Made by a program: the position numbers and the translations under genes | Source: Rutidosis leptorrhynchoides | Lineage: Eukaryota > Streptophyta > Magnoliopsida > Asterales > Asteraceae | Assembly: GCF_046630445.1 (NCBI RefSeq) | Contig: NC_092339.1 | Span: 80,685,501 to 80,749,500 of the forward strand | Length of the DNA: 64,000 nucleotides | Direction: 5' to 3' | In this document: piece by piece, positions 1-11,549 of the stretch | Layout of the letters: every line of letters begins with the position of its first letter | How positions within the stretch are numbered: position 1 is the first letter of the stretch | The notes under the pieces: model-generated | Seen by the model: the letters and a program-made list of their open reading frames with translations, nothing else | What the model was told of the DNA's origin: nothing | Database searches by the model: none

Positions 1-287
1 ACAAATTCGGTGTTTGAATAGGTTTGATTATTTGAACATTTACCTCCATGTGACCATTTTCCGCATTTGTGACATCTTTTTAGGTGTCGTGCTCTTATTT
101 TCGCTGCGGATTTTGATTTTCCTTTACCAAATTGTAACTTATTATCTTCGCATCTCGATTCTTTTCTAACTCCGTCCATTCTTTCTCTGATTACTGATAC
201 TAATTCACTTGGTAGTATGTCATTATTACGTTTAGTGATCAAAGCGTGTAGCATTAGACCATGGTTTAGTTCACAGGCAGTCTTCAT
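1..287 (-). CDS. Zinc-knuckle small ORF, left unit (cut by window edge)
   Basis: This is the N-terminal part of the same 138-residue ORF seen whole in the other two units; the C-terminus lies beyond base 1. It follows the integrase region on the minus strand. The CX2CX4HX3C motif falls within the visible part. The product is discussed under the middle-unit copy. Confidence 0.55.
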   Translation of the reverse strand, partial: MKTACELNHGLMLHALITKRNNDILPSELVSVIRERMDGVRKESRCEDNKLQFGKGKSKSAAKIRARHLKRCHKCGKWSHGGKCSNNQTYSNTEF

Positions 288-461
288 TTTGTAAAAACCT
301 AAAAAAAAAAAAAAAATTCAGAATGGGGGGAGAAGACTAGTTCTTTAGGGTCTGCTAGGGAAAGACCATTCGGGTTCCATTTTCGAGAACTACACAAAAA
401 CAGACAATCTAACTCTAACAGAAATACATATTATCCTTTAAAGACTTGATTCTCCCCACAC

Positions 462-3400
462 TCAGTTAGCTGTGGTGTCGAAATTGTGATTAACTTCGTT
501 GTCGACTTCCATCGGACCATGTATGTAATGTTTAACTCTGTGACCATTAACTTTAAATTCAATCCCATTTGAATTTATTAATTCTATCGTTCCGTATGGG
601 AAAACTCTTTTGACTATGAATGGTCCAGACCATCTTGATTTCAATTTTCCAGGAAATAGCTTGAATCGTGAATTGAAAAGAAGAACTCTGTCTCCTTCTT
701 TAAATTCTTTTGAACTTCTGATTCTTTTATCATGCCATTTCTTCGTTCATTCCTTATAGATTAACGAATTTTCGTATGCTTCATTTCTTAGTTCTTCTAA
801 TTCGTTTAGTTGACTTAATCGTAGACGTCCGGCTTCATGTAAATCAAGATTACATGTCTTCAAAGCCCAAAATGCTTTGTGTTCAATTTCTACTGGAAGA
901 TGACATGCTTTTCCATAAACAAGTCTAAAAGGTGTGGTTCCAATTGGAGTTTTGTAGGCTGTTCTAAAAGCCCAGAGTGCATCCTCCAATTTAATGGACC
1001 ATTCCTTCGGATTTGATCCTACGGTTTTCTCTAGAATACGTTTTAAAGCTCGGTTGGTATTTTCAACTTGTCCACTTGTTTGTGGATGATATGCGGTGGA
1101 GATTTTATGAGTTACTCCATATCTTTTAAGAACTTTCTCAAGTTGATTATTACAGAAATGAGTACCCCGATCACTTATTAAAGCTTTCGGTGTTCCAAAC
1201 CTTGCAAAAAGGCGTTTTAAAAAGTTGACTACAACTCGTGCATCGTTAGTTGGGAGAGCTTGTGCTTCCGCCCATTTAGATACATAATCAATGGCTACGA
1301 GTATATATAGATTATTATGAGATTTTGGAAATGGACCCATAAAGTCAATACCCCAAATGTCAAATACTTCACATACTTGGATGACATTTTGTGGCATTTC
1401 ATCACGTTGACTTATTTTTCCGGCCCTTTGACAAGCATCACAGGATTTGCAAAGAAGGTGTGCATCTTTGTAAATTGTAGGCCAATAGAATCCAGCATCA
1501 TAAACTTTTCTTGCTGTTAATTGAGGGCCATAATGCCCTCCTGTTGGTCCTGTGTGACAATGGTTTAATATTTTACTAGCTTCATCTCCAAATACACATC
1601 GGCGTATTATTCCATCTGGACAACTTTTAAACAAATGTGGATCTTCCCAGAAATAGTGTTTTATATCACTGAAGAATTTCTTTCGTTTTTGGTATGATAA
1701 TCCTTTTTCAAGGAATCCACAAACTAAGTAGTTTGCATAGTCTGCAAACCATGGAATTTTTTATAATCTATCTTCAATAGATATTCATCAGGAAAGTTGT
1801 CTTGTATGGCCGATTCATTTAGAACTTCTAATTCGGGATTTTCAAGACGAGAAAGATGATCAGCGGCGAGATTTTCTGCTCCTCTTTTATCTCGGATTTC
1901 AATATCAAACTCTTGTAAGAGTAAGATCCAACGGATTAATCTTGGTTTAGCATCTTGTTTTGAAAATAGGTATCTAAGAGCAGAATGGTCGGTATAGACC
2001 ACCGTTTTTGCTAGAACGAGATATGATCGAAATTTGTCAAAAGCAAAGACAATAGCAAGGAGTTCTTTTTCAGTAGTTGTATAGTTCATTTGTGCTCCTT
2101 GTAACATCTTACTAGCATAATATATAGGTTAAAATCGTTTTTCAATCCTTTGTCCTAAAACGGCTCCCATTGCAAAATCACTTGCATCGCACATTAGTTC
2201 AAATGGTAGATTCCAATTTGGTGTTATCATGATCGGTGCATTAGTGAGTTTTTCTTTAAGAATATTAAAAGATTTGATACACTCATCTGAAAAGATGAAT
2301 GGAGCATCTTTTTCTAGGAGTTTATTCATAGGAGTGGCAATTTTAGAAAAATCTTTTATGAAATGTCGGTAAAAACCGGCATGCCCTAGAAAACTCCTAA
2401 CTCCTCTAACATTGGTGGGATGTGGAAGTTTAGCAATTACATCTACTTTAGCTCTATCCACTTCAATTCCTTCTTTTGAAATTTTATGACCAAGAACGAT
2501 GCCTTCTTTAACCATGAAATGGCATTTCTCCCAATTAAGTACTAGATTTGATTGTTCGCATCTAAGAAGCATTCGTTCCAGATTAACTAGACATGATTCA
2601 AATGTATCACCGAAGACTGAAAAGTCATCCATGAATACTTCCATGCATTCTTCTATCATGTCGTGAAAAATCGCCATCATACACCTTTGAAAGGTTGCAG
2701 GGGCGTTACAAAGTCCAAATGGCATGCGTTTGTAAGCAAAAGTACCATAAGGGCACGTGAATGTGGTTTTCTCTTGATCTTCGGGTGCTATTGGAATTTG
2801 AAAATATCCGGAAAATCCATCTAGAAAACAATAGTAACTATTTCCGGCTAATCTTTCCAACATTTGATCAATGAAAGGTAAGGGAAAGTGATCTTTTCTG
2901 GTGGCGTCATTTAATTTTCTATAATCAATACACACACGCCATCCTGTTACAGTCCTAGTAGGAATAAGCTCATTTTTCTCATTTGTAATGACAGTCATGG
3001 CACCCTTCTTAGGTACGCATTGAACTGGGCTTACCCATGGACTATCAGAGATTGGATAAATTAAACCTGCATCTAGCAGTTTAATAATCTCTTTCTTAAC
3101 TACATCTTGCATATTAGGATTTAGTCTTCATTGGCGTTGCACATACGTTTTATGACCTTCTTCCATAAGGATTTTATGTGTGCAATACGAAGGACTTATT
3201 CCTTTAATATCATGAATCTTCCATGCAATGGCTGGTTTATGAGCTTTTAACACAGAAATGAGTTGTGATTTCTCATTTTCAGTAAGAGAAGACGATATTA
3301 TTACAGGTAATTCAGATTCACCATGTAAATAATCGTATTCCAAATGGTTTGGAAGTGGCTTTAAATCTAATTTCGGAGGTTCTTCTATCGATGATTTGTA

Positions 3401-3703
3401 TCGATATCTGTCTTCTTCTTTTAGCATTTGAATTTCTTCTGTTGTTGGTTCATATCCATTAGCTATTAGTGTAGCTAACATTTCAGCTTCATCAATTGGT
3501 TCATTACCTTCTCCTAAAGAACATTCTCCTGTTCCTTGTAATTCTGGAAATTCTTCTAATAATTCTGCATGTGCATCTATAGTTTGAATATAATAACATG
3601 TATCATCTGCAGATTGTGGTTGTTGCATTGCTCTATCAACTGAAAAGGTAACACTATCATCCTCTATACTTAGGGTCAATTTCTTACCGAACACGTCTAT
3701 CAT
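462..3703 (-). pseudogene. pol region (RT-RNase H-integrase), left unit
   Basis: Recognisable Ty3/gypsy pol. The reverse transcriptase spans roughly 2.3-3.3 kb, with the FMDD active-site motif and the usual PFGLCNAP box. RNase H lies around 1.8-2.2 kb ([10 protein letters not shown] style). Integrase lies around 0.5-1.6 kb, with its zinc-binding H/C region, the DRGTHF box and the [11 protein letters not shown] box. The region carries about five breaks, shared with the other two units, so it is a fossil. It follows gag-protease on the same strand. Confidence 0.9.
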
Positions 3704-3707
3704 TGCT

Positions 3708-6065
3708 TTAGCACGTGTTTAAGAATGGTCTTCCTAATATGAGAGGAACTTGAGAATCTTCTTCCATGTCCAGAACAACAAAATCTACTGGAAATACTAA
3801 AGTACCAACTTTAACTAGCATGTTCTCCATTATCCCTCTAGGATATTTTATTGATCTATCGGCTAGTTGTATGCTTATTCTTGTTGGTTTCAATTCTCCA
3901 AGGTCTAGTTTAGCGTATAGTGAATATGGCATTAAATTTATACTAGCACCTAAGTCTGCCAATGCTTCTATTGAACTAAGACTTCCCAGAAAACATGGAA
4001 TTGTGAAACTTCCTGGATCAGATAGTTTTTCTGGTATCTTATTCAACAGCACTGCTGAACAATTAGCATTCATAGTAACAGCCGAGAGTTCTTCCATTTT
4101 CTTTCTATTTGAGATTAGATCTTTCAAGAATTTAGCATATCTAGGCATTCCTGAAATCACATCAATGAAAGAAAGATTTACATTTATCTGTTTAAACATA
4201 TCCAAGAATTTGGATTGCTCGGCTTCAAGTTTCTCTTTCTTCATTTTACTCGGGTAAGGAAGTGGTGGTTGGTATGGTTTAACATAAGGTTTAGCCTTAA
4301 CTGTGTTATCTTCATTAACCTTTTCAACTACCGGTTCTTTTTTCTTATCTTGATTAGGTTGTGGTTTTTGTGGAGTAGGAATAGCTTCATCGGAAATTAC
4401 AGGTATTTCAGGTGGTTTAAGTGTTGTACCACTTCTTGTGGTAATAGCTTTAGCTGTTTCATTCCGGGGGTTAGCATTTGTATCACTAGGTAGACTTCCC
4501 GGTTTTCTTTCACCTATTAACCTTGCTAGGTTACTTACTTCTTGTTCCAGATTTTGAATAGAAGCTTGTTGATTTCTAAATGCTTGAGCATTTTGTTCAT
4601 TGGTTTGTTTCTGAGATGTGAAAAACTGCGTTTGAGTTTCAACTAGCTTCGTCATCATATCTTCTAAATTCGGCTTTTTATCATCGGTTTGTTGTGGTGG
4701 TTTGTTTTGAAAATTAGGTCTTTGCTGATTGTAAGTATTATTGGATACTTGTTGATTGCTAGGACCTTGTTGGTTGTTGTATGGAATATTTCGGTTATAA
4801 TTCTGGTTTTGATTGTAAATTGGTCTTGGCGGTTGATAATTATTCTGATAATTATTTCCAGGCCTTTGGTTTATGTATGAAATATTCTCTCTTTGTTCCA
4901 TTGTTAATTCAATGCTGAGACAATCTTTTGTCAAATGTGGTCCTCCACACTGCTCACAACTAATTCGTATTGAGTGAATATCTTTAGTCATCTTTTCCAT
5001 TCGTCTCTCGACAGCATCTATTTTTGCGGAAATGGAATCTAAGTCATGGCTAGAATCGGCTCTAGCTGCTTTAGATGATCTAACGATATCTTTTTCTTGG
5101 TGCCACTCGTGTGAGTGGGAAGCAGTGTTATCAATAATTTTGTAAGCATCAGTTTCGGTTTTCTTCATAATAGAACCACCAGCTGCTATATCTATGTCTT
5201 TCCTTGTAGTGATGTCGCATCCTTGGTAAAATATTTGTACTATTTGACAGGTGTCTAAACCATGTTGCGGACATCCTCTTAATAACTTTCCATATCTTGT
5301 CCACGCCTCATATAGAGTTTCATTCGGTTTCTGTGTGAACGTAACAATTTCTGCTTGAAGTCTTACGGCTTTAGATGCAGGAAAGAATTGTTTAAGAAAA
5401 TTTTCAACTAAAACGTCCCATGTATCGATCGCCCCTTCAGGTAACGATTCCAACCAATCTTTGGCTTCTCCCTTTAAAGTCCAGGGAAATAACATGAGAT
5501 ATATCTGTTCATCCTCCACTTCTCGGATTTTAAATAGTGTGCAGATCCTATTAAAGGTACGTAGATGTTCATTTGGATCTTCCTTCGGCGCACCACTAAA
5601 TTGGCATTGATTAGTCACCATGTGTAAAATTTGTCCTTTGATTTCATAATCTGGCGCATTAATGTCTGGATGAGTAATTGCGTGACCTTGGCCAGTGCGT
5701 TTAGCTCTCATTCGGTCTTCCATACTTAAAGGTTCCAGATTCTCCATAATTGAATTTGTTGAATCGGTATCACTAGAGGATTCTGATTTAATGGTTCGTT
5801 CCTCAACAATCTCTGTTTGAATGATTGGTGGTTCCGGAGGAAAGTTTAGTGGTTCAGGATCTACGAATCGTTCCTGAATATTCTCCGGATTCTCAATTGT
5901 GAGGTCGGGTTCAAAAAATGGATTATCGGAAATTTGAACTGAAGTACTTGGTCGACTGGATGACGATTCTAAAGAAAAATCAACGGTGGTAATATTTGCT
6001 AAATGTCTTGATCTAGTTACAGGTGGTGAACGTACAAAAGGTGGTGATCGTCTTGCTCGGTGCAT
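3708..6065 (-). CDS. gag-protease ORF, left unit
   Basis: An ORF of 785 residues. The acidic, Ser-rich N-terminal part is followed by a plant gag core around residues 150-290 (the LKGEAKDWLESLPEG style shared by Athila gags). A CX2CX3HX4C zinc knuckle (CEQCGGPHLTKDC) lies near residue 370, then an Asn/Gln-rich low-complexity linker. A retropepsin-like segment with DLGASINLMP sits near the C-terminus, ending at LGRPF. It would encode the nucleocapsid shell and the processing protease of element A. It reads open throughout and is almost identical to the copies in the other units. Assignment comes from motif style; no search was run. Confidence 0.88.
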   Translation of the reverse strand: MHRARRSPPFVRSPPVTRSRHLANITTVDFSLESSSSRPSTSVQISDNPFFEPDLTIENPENIQERFVDPEPLNFPPEPPIIQTEIVEERTIKSESSSDTDSTNSIMENLEPLSMEDRMRAKRTGQGHAITHPDINAPDYEIKGQILHMVTNQCQFSGAPKEDPNEHLRTFNRICTLFKIREVEDEQIYLMLFPWTLKGEAKDWLESLPEGAIDTWDVLVENFLKQFFPASKAVRLQAEIVTFTQKPNETLYEAWTRYGKLLRGCPQHGLDTCQIVQIFYQGCDITTRKDIDIAAGGSIMKKTETDAYKIIDNTASHSHEWHQEKDIVRSSKAARADSSHDLDSISAKIDAVERRMEKMTKDIHSIRISCEQCGGPHLTKDCLSIELTMEQRENISYINQRPGNNYQNNYQPPRPIYNQNQNYNRNIPYNNQQGPSNQQVSNNTYNQQRPNFQNKPPQQTDDKKPNLEDMMTKLVETQTQFFTSQKQTNEQNAQAFRNQQASIQNLEQEVSNLARLIGERKPGSLPSDTNANPRNETAKAITTRSGTTLKPPEIPVISDEAIPTPQKPQPNQDKKKEPVVEKVNEDNTVKAKPYVKPYQPPLPYPSKMKKEKLEAEQSKFLDMFKQINVNLSFIDVISGMPRYAKFLKDLISNRKKMEELSAVTMNANCSAVLLNKIPEKLSDPGSFTIPCFLGSLSSIEALADLGASINLMPYSLYAKLDLGELKPTRISIQLADRSIKYPRGIMENMLVKVGTLVFPVDFVVLDMEEDSQVPLILGRPFLNTC

Positions 6066-7435
6066 TCACTGAATATCCTATTAGTTTTTAAAAGGAAAGA
6101 AAAATTATAATAAGTTATCCAATCAATAGACTTTTCTGATTTTGCCCACGTTTCGAATAGCCAAAAGATGCAGCAGAGGGGCAGGATTCGTTTGGTCTCA
6201 ATATAATTGAGGACTGTTTGGCTCCAATAACCCGGTCCACGTACAAATCCAACTATTACTACGAACCAGAAAATTTTGATGTCTATCAATTTAACCACTT
6301 AAAATAAATTTTCGTAATTTTAAGAAATTTAGATAAGGAGTAGAACAAAAATCTATGTCCTAAAACTAGAATAGCGAGAAATAAGAAAGAAAAAGAGTTC
6401 GTCGGAAAAAGGTCGAGAAAAAAAAATGGTTGAAAAATAAAAGGTGACGGAAAAATAAAAGAAACTTATAAAACTTAAAAATACTTGACTAACCTAACCT
6501 TATTACTACAACTAACTTAAAATTATAATCGCAAATTGAGATTACTAATTGGAATGATAATTGGTACATAGTAAAAGGTGTCTAAAAATATTAAAGCTTA
6601 CAGGAAAAACTATATCTCAGATGGAAATAACTTAAAAAGAAACTAGAACTTAAAAAGGCGTCGCAAAATTCTAAAGCACCTAAATCTTAGTCTAAAGAAA
6701 AAGCACTTAAGGAATTCTACGGCAAAGCCTAAAAATCTAGAAGTAAAAATAACTATGGCAAAATCTAAGTTTAAAACTAAATATGAGCTAAAAATACAAA
6801 TATTACGCTAAAACAATTAAAAAGGGACAAAATATAAAAATATACAAAAAGTTGTAAAAGGTACAATTTTTATAAAAATATTATTTTTATATTAATTATT
6901 TATTAAAAATATTAATTTTACAATTTAATTAAACTTAATAAACTAAAATATAAATTAAATAAAACTTAAATTAAAATAAAACTAATTATAATAATAATAA
7001 TAATTAGGGTTAATAATAATTATAATTAATAATTATCCGTAATAAATGCAGTTTTAGGGTTTCTGTCGGTGTCAGAAAAACTCCGCGAGTCGCGGTTCTC
7101 AAAACTGCAAACCCCGCGAGTCGCGGGGTTCCAGTTTTCAACTCTGGAACAGGAAATTTAAGCGTTTTTTTTTTTTATAAATATGTTTTCTAATTTTATG
7201 TTTTAATATAAATAAAAGATATTTAAATAAAACTTATATTTTTATAAACTAAAATAAAAATAAAGAAACTTATAAAACTTTTAACAAACTCTTAAAAATA
7301 TATAAATTTTTGTTTTTCTTTTTATATTTTTGAATATTTAAAACGTATTTTTATAAAAACAAATTTTAATAAAAGTAAACTAAAAATCTTTTTTTTTTTT
7401 ATATTAGCGTTGCGCTTCCGGCGTTTAAGAAGATG
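6066..7435 (-). other. AT-rich leader between primer site and gag, left unit
   Basis: About 1.37 kb, very AT-rich, with no coding region I can support. It contains one GC-rich dyad pair (7083-7126). The middle and right units have the same leader at 20951-22321 and 35832-37200. Confidence 0.75.
7083..7126. repeat. GC-rich dyad pair, leader of left unit
   Basis: Two copies of CCGCGAGTCGCGG starting at 7083 and 7114 (31 bp apart). The second sits in a 10-base-arm palindrome with CCCC/GGGG flanks. The surrounding leader is strongly AT-rich. Confidence 0.9.
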
Positions 7436-7453
7436 TCCCCGGCAGCGGCGCCA
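7436..7453 (-). other. Primer binding site, left unit
   Basis: The minus strand reads TGGCGCCGCTGCCGGGGA, 8 bases inside the LTR end. This is the tRNA-Asp-type site used by Athila elements, with one base unlike the form I remember. Confidence 0.85.
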
Positions 7454-7461
7454 AAAATACT

Positions 7462-8834
7462 TGATGTCAAAGCTAAGGGGTATAAAATACTATTAAATTT
7501 TAGCAGAAAATACTATTAAATACGATACAATTTTACACAAGATATTTATTTATTTATAGAATGGATATACTTAAACCTTGCTACAACACTTATAGGCAGT
7601 GTACCTAATCGTACAGTAGTGTAGTTTTTAGTAAGTCCGGTTCGTTCCACAGGGAATCTTTTTAAACAAAGCTTAACGCTATATTAGTTTACTTTTATAA
7701 AAATACAAATATATATATATAAGTAATATTATTATTATAAAGGGGGGTTTTTACCGTTTAATGACCGGTTTGTCGATTTTAAAACTTTAGTCGCAGTTAA
7801 AACCAAATGTAAAATATTAAAAATAAATACAAGACTTAAATTAAAGCATAAAGTAAATAACGATAATGAAATTGCGAATAATAAAAGTGCGATAAAATAA
7901 ACTTGCGATAATTAAAAAGTACGATAATTAAAAGTGCAATTAAATACAATAACAATAAAAATGCGATAATTAGAAGTGCAATTAAATATAAAATAAAGGA
8001 AATTAAATATGAAATAAAAGAATTACGCTTATTTAAACTTCCGTAATCATGATGTTTGACGTGTTGATTTTAGTTTTATGCCCATGGGTTAATTGTCCTT
8101 TGTCCTGGATTATTTAATATGTCCGTCTGGTTTTTGTCCATAACAGTCCATCAGTCATAAATATAAAGTGCGAGTGTCCTCGTCAAATTATCCTTATACC
8201 CAAAGTTAAATATTCCAACTAATTGGGGACTTAAACTGTAACAAGATTTTAATACTTTGTTTAATAATTACACCAGGATGTCGACTGAGTGTAACCCAAT
8301 GTTTTAATATTTTGTTATCAATTATACCAAGTGTCCTTGTACATAATTTCACCCCTGTTTTAATTATTCTAGTGACTATTAATCCATTCCCGTGTCCGGT
8401 TAAATGAACGATTATTCGTACATATAAATACCCCGCCCATCGTGTCCGATCGAGTGTATATGGTAATTTATAGGGACGCCCAATTGTAAATTTTTATATT
8501 AACATTAACAAACTATCATTTAGTTAAACAAATATAAAGCCCATTAATAGCCCATAGTCTAATTTTCACAAGTGTCGTTCTTTTGTCCAAACCCCAATTA
8601 TGGTACAAAGCCCAATTACCCAATTTTAGTAATTAGCCCAACATCATGATTACTTCGTTTTAAATAAGCATAATAATAACTTAGCTACGAGACATTAATG
8701 TAAAAAGGTTGAACATAACTTACAATGATTAAAAATAGCGTAGCGTTACACGGACAGAATTTCGACTTACACCCTTACAATATTCGCTAACATACCCTTA
8801 TTATTAGAATTATAATTAAAATTAAAATATAAAT

Positions 8835-8870
<36 letters not shown>

Positions 8871-9471
8871 ACGTATGAATGAGGAGAAGAAAAAGATTAT
8901 GATTACGATCAGAATGCGCGAGCTTTATAGGGATTTTCTGAAATTGGGGCTCCGCGACTCGCGGCCTTTTTGGCCTTCAAACTCCGCAAGTCGCGGAGTT
9001 TACTTTTACAGCTCACCCATGTTTGGAGTCTTTCTTGCCGACGATTTATTTTATATATATAATATATATATATATAATTAATATAATTAATTATATATTA
9101 TATTATATTTATATACATAGTTAACTTGTAATTTTTAGTCCGTTGCATCGAGCGTTAAGAGTTGACTTTGGTCCCGGTTCCGGATTTTCGAACGTCCTTG
9201 CGTACAATTTAATATCTTGTACTTTGCGTTTTGAATCTTGTACTCTTGTAATTTCGAGACGTTTCTTATCAATAATTGGAACCTCTTTGATTGTCTTTTG
9301 TACTTTTGAGCTTTTTGGTCGTTTGCGTCTTTAATTCGTCGAATCTGTCTTTTGTCTTCACCTTTTATTATTTAAACGAATTATCACTTGTAAATAGAAC
9401 AATTGCAACTAAAAGCTTGTCTTTCTTGAGGAATAATGCTATGAAATATATGTTCGTTTTTAGCATTATCA
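7462..9471 (-). repeat. LTR 1 of Athila array
   Basis: Read on the minus strand it begins TGATAATGCT and ends GACATCA, 2010 bp. The primer site of the left unit follows it and the purine tract of the middle unit precedes it, so it serves as 3' LTR of the middle unit and 5' LTR of the left unit. It contains an (AT)n tract near 8838-8870, longer than in the other LTRs, and one GC-rich dyad pair. Confidence 0.93.
8952..8996. repeat. GC-rich dyad pair, LTR 1
   Basis: CCGCGACTCGCGG at 8952 and CCGCAAGTCGCGG at 8984, 32 bp apart. The second copy has lost one CpG compared with LTR 3. Confidence 0.88.
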
Positions 9472-9484
9472 AATATTCCCACAC
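9472..9484 (-). other. Polypurine tract, middle unit
   Basis: The minus strand reads GTGTGGGAATATT immediately before the TGATAATG of LTR 1. This is the expected place and style for plus-strand priming in Athila elements. Confidence 0.7.
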
Positions 9485-9486
9485 TT

Positions 9487-11549
9487 GAGCGTTGCTTGTC
9501 CTCAAGCAATATCGTCTTGAAATACAAGAATCACTTCTTTATTCTTCACACTTTGTACATCAGTGATTTCTATACGGCGGTATAAACAATGGTAGTAACG
9601 ATATGGTTTACAGTCCCACATGACTATAAAATTTAGATCCATTAAGGAAATTGGATCTTTATGAAAACATTTGATCTTTTGAAAATTAAATCTAGTTTTT
9701 ACCCTAGATAAGTTTTCCGGAATAACCCTTTACCGGTGTTTGCAAAATATTTTTGTGGGTTTGGTGGGTTTCAGATTTGAAAATTTTAGCTCAAAACTTA
9801 TGGTTTTGTGTTACCCACTTACTAACCTTGTATTTGGAAAGCAACACGTCCAGTTTACTTGCTCCGTATATTACCTTTCGGTAAACTACCGTCCGGTTGT
9901 AAAGGAAAGCGTTGAACAAGCAACTGTTAAGGCAATGTCCCCTGACATGCTTTTAATTATGGTCTATAACGTGTCGGACGCAATTACTATCCTTTGTAGG
10001 AGCAATAGTAAAGCTCACCCTCATAATTTTTCAGTCTGGCACAAGGTCCTGTCTTTGACCATTATGCAACCACCGTTCTTACGGTTGACACCCGATTTAG
10101 TTCAGGTGACCTAATGAATTCCAGGTGAATTCCTAGGATTTTACGTTCAATGGTAATGAACGCATTGAAAATAGGGTTTTCAGAAAACAAATCGGTTTGT
10201 AATTTTGATCAAAATATTTTCTCGTTCAAGCTCGAGTTTAGATATCATTGAATTTCATGAGTTTGAATTCTCAATCTTTAAGGTCAATCTCTAGGATTGA
10301 GTAATATCAGTCTTAAAACCTGATTTTTAATCTTTAAGGAGATTATCCTTTCTGGGGATCTGATTCATTAGTCTTATCCAGCTAATTTGCATGGTGCCCC
10401 CCATTGTACGAGATAAATCCTTCTCATGGTTAGGATAAATCTGACCACCTGGCGACCCTGTTTGATGCTGAGGTCCGTGGATTTCCTGCTGATTTTAGAG
10501 ATGACTTTTCTAGATTTTTCGTCAACCTACAGCTGGTCTGGACGACAACTTCATGACCTAAATCAAGAAGCGCGTGTCTTTTTCGGAAGACTTTACTTCC
10601 TTTTAATGATGGAATTGATTCATCGTGTAGATCCATCTTTTCTTTTCTTTCATCAGGTAAAACAGTTTAGTTTAGTCCAAAGCAAAAGTATTTTCAGTTA
10701 TTTGTTACAGAAATATGTGATATATGTTTTGAATAACTTGGAGAATTTTTCCACACTTGGCTTTTATTTTCCTTTTTATCGTCCTCTATTCCATTTTAAA
10801 TGAATTTTAACATTTTGGTTTGTTTCTCAATTTATGTCCTTTCCGAGGTTACAATAATTTCGGTGTTAAAACCTAGTTTTATCGTTTATAAATATGTATA
10901 AACATGATTTTGAGTTCATTTAATTGAAAATTTTGAAAAATTTTACTAGAATTGGGTAGTCAGTATATAAGACTAGGGTTGTTCTTTATTATCAGAGAGC
11001 ACTAGATTCTAATACAACTACTGCTTTACTAGTATTTTTAATGGTAACCAAGTATTTAAGATAAAAAATTTAAAATCCGAAAGAATTTAACCCCTTCCCA
11101 CACTTAAGATCTTGCAATGCCCTCATTTGCAAGAAATCAGTAACAATTTAAATTATTGAGGGTGATTTGTGTGAAAATGATTAAATTTTTACCAAAGTTT
11201 CCAAATATATTGGCGTTTGTTTGCTGAATGATAAATGGTGCACATCATTTGTTCATTCCGTCTTGTTGTTATTTCACATATATTTTGCATCTTGTCGTCA
11301 AAATTAGTTGCTTTTGCTGAACTTAATGCCAGTCTTTGAAAATGCGTTGTTTTACCCTGTTGTGTACATAAGATAAACTGCAAACATATATACATATTTT
11401 TGAAGTTTGGTATATTACCCCACATTCAAAAATTATTAAAATCTAAGAATAAAAGTTAGACAATTATAAAAATGATTACAATATTAACAAAAGTATTAAA
11501 CGTATCAATCATTACAAATTACAAAATAAAAAAAAATATAATAAGTAGA
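9487..11549 (-). other. Long 3' non-coding region, middle unit
   Basis: About 2 kb between the env-position ORF and the polypurine tract. No domain is recognisable. Two plus-strand (antisense) ORFs of 124 and 125 codons lie at 9740-10114 and 10426-10803; their coding status is unsupported. The equivalent in the right unit is 24365-26429. Confidence 0.6.

Noticed and set aside
3766-4880. Plus-strand frames of 63-163 codons opposite the gag of the left unit, repeated in the other units
   Set aside because: They are antisense shadows of the open gag frame; their recurrence reflects only the near-identity of the units.
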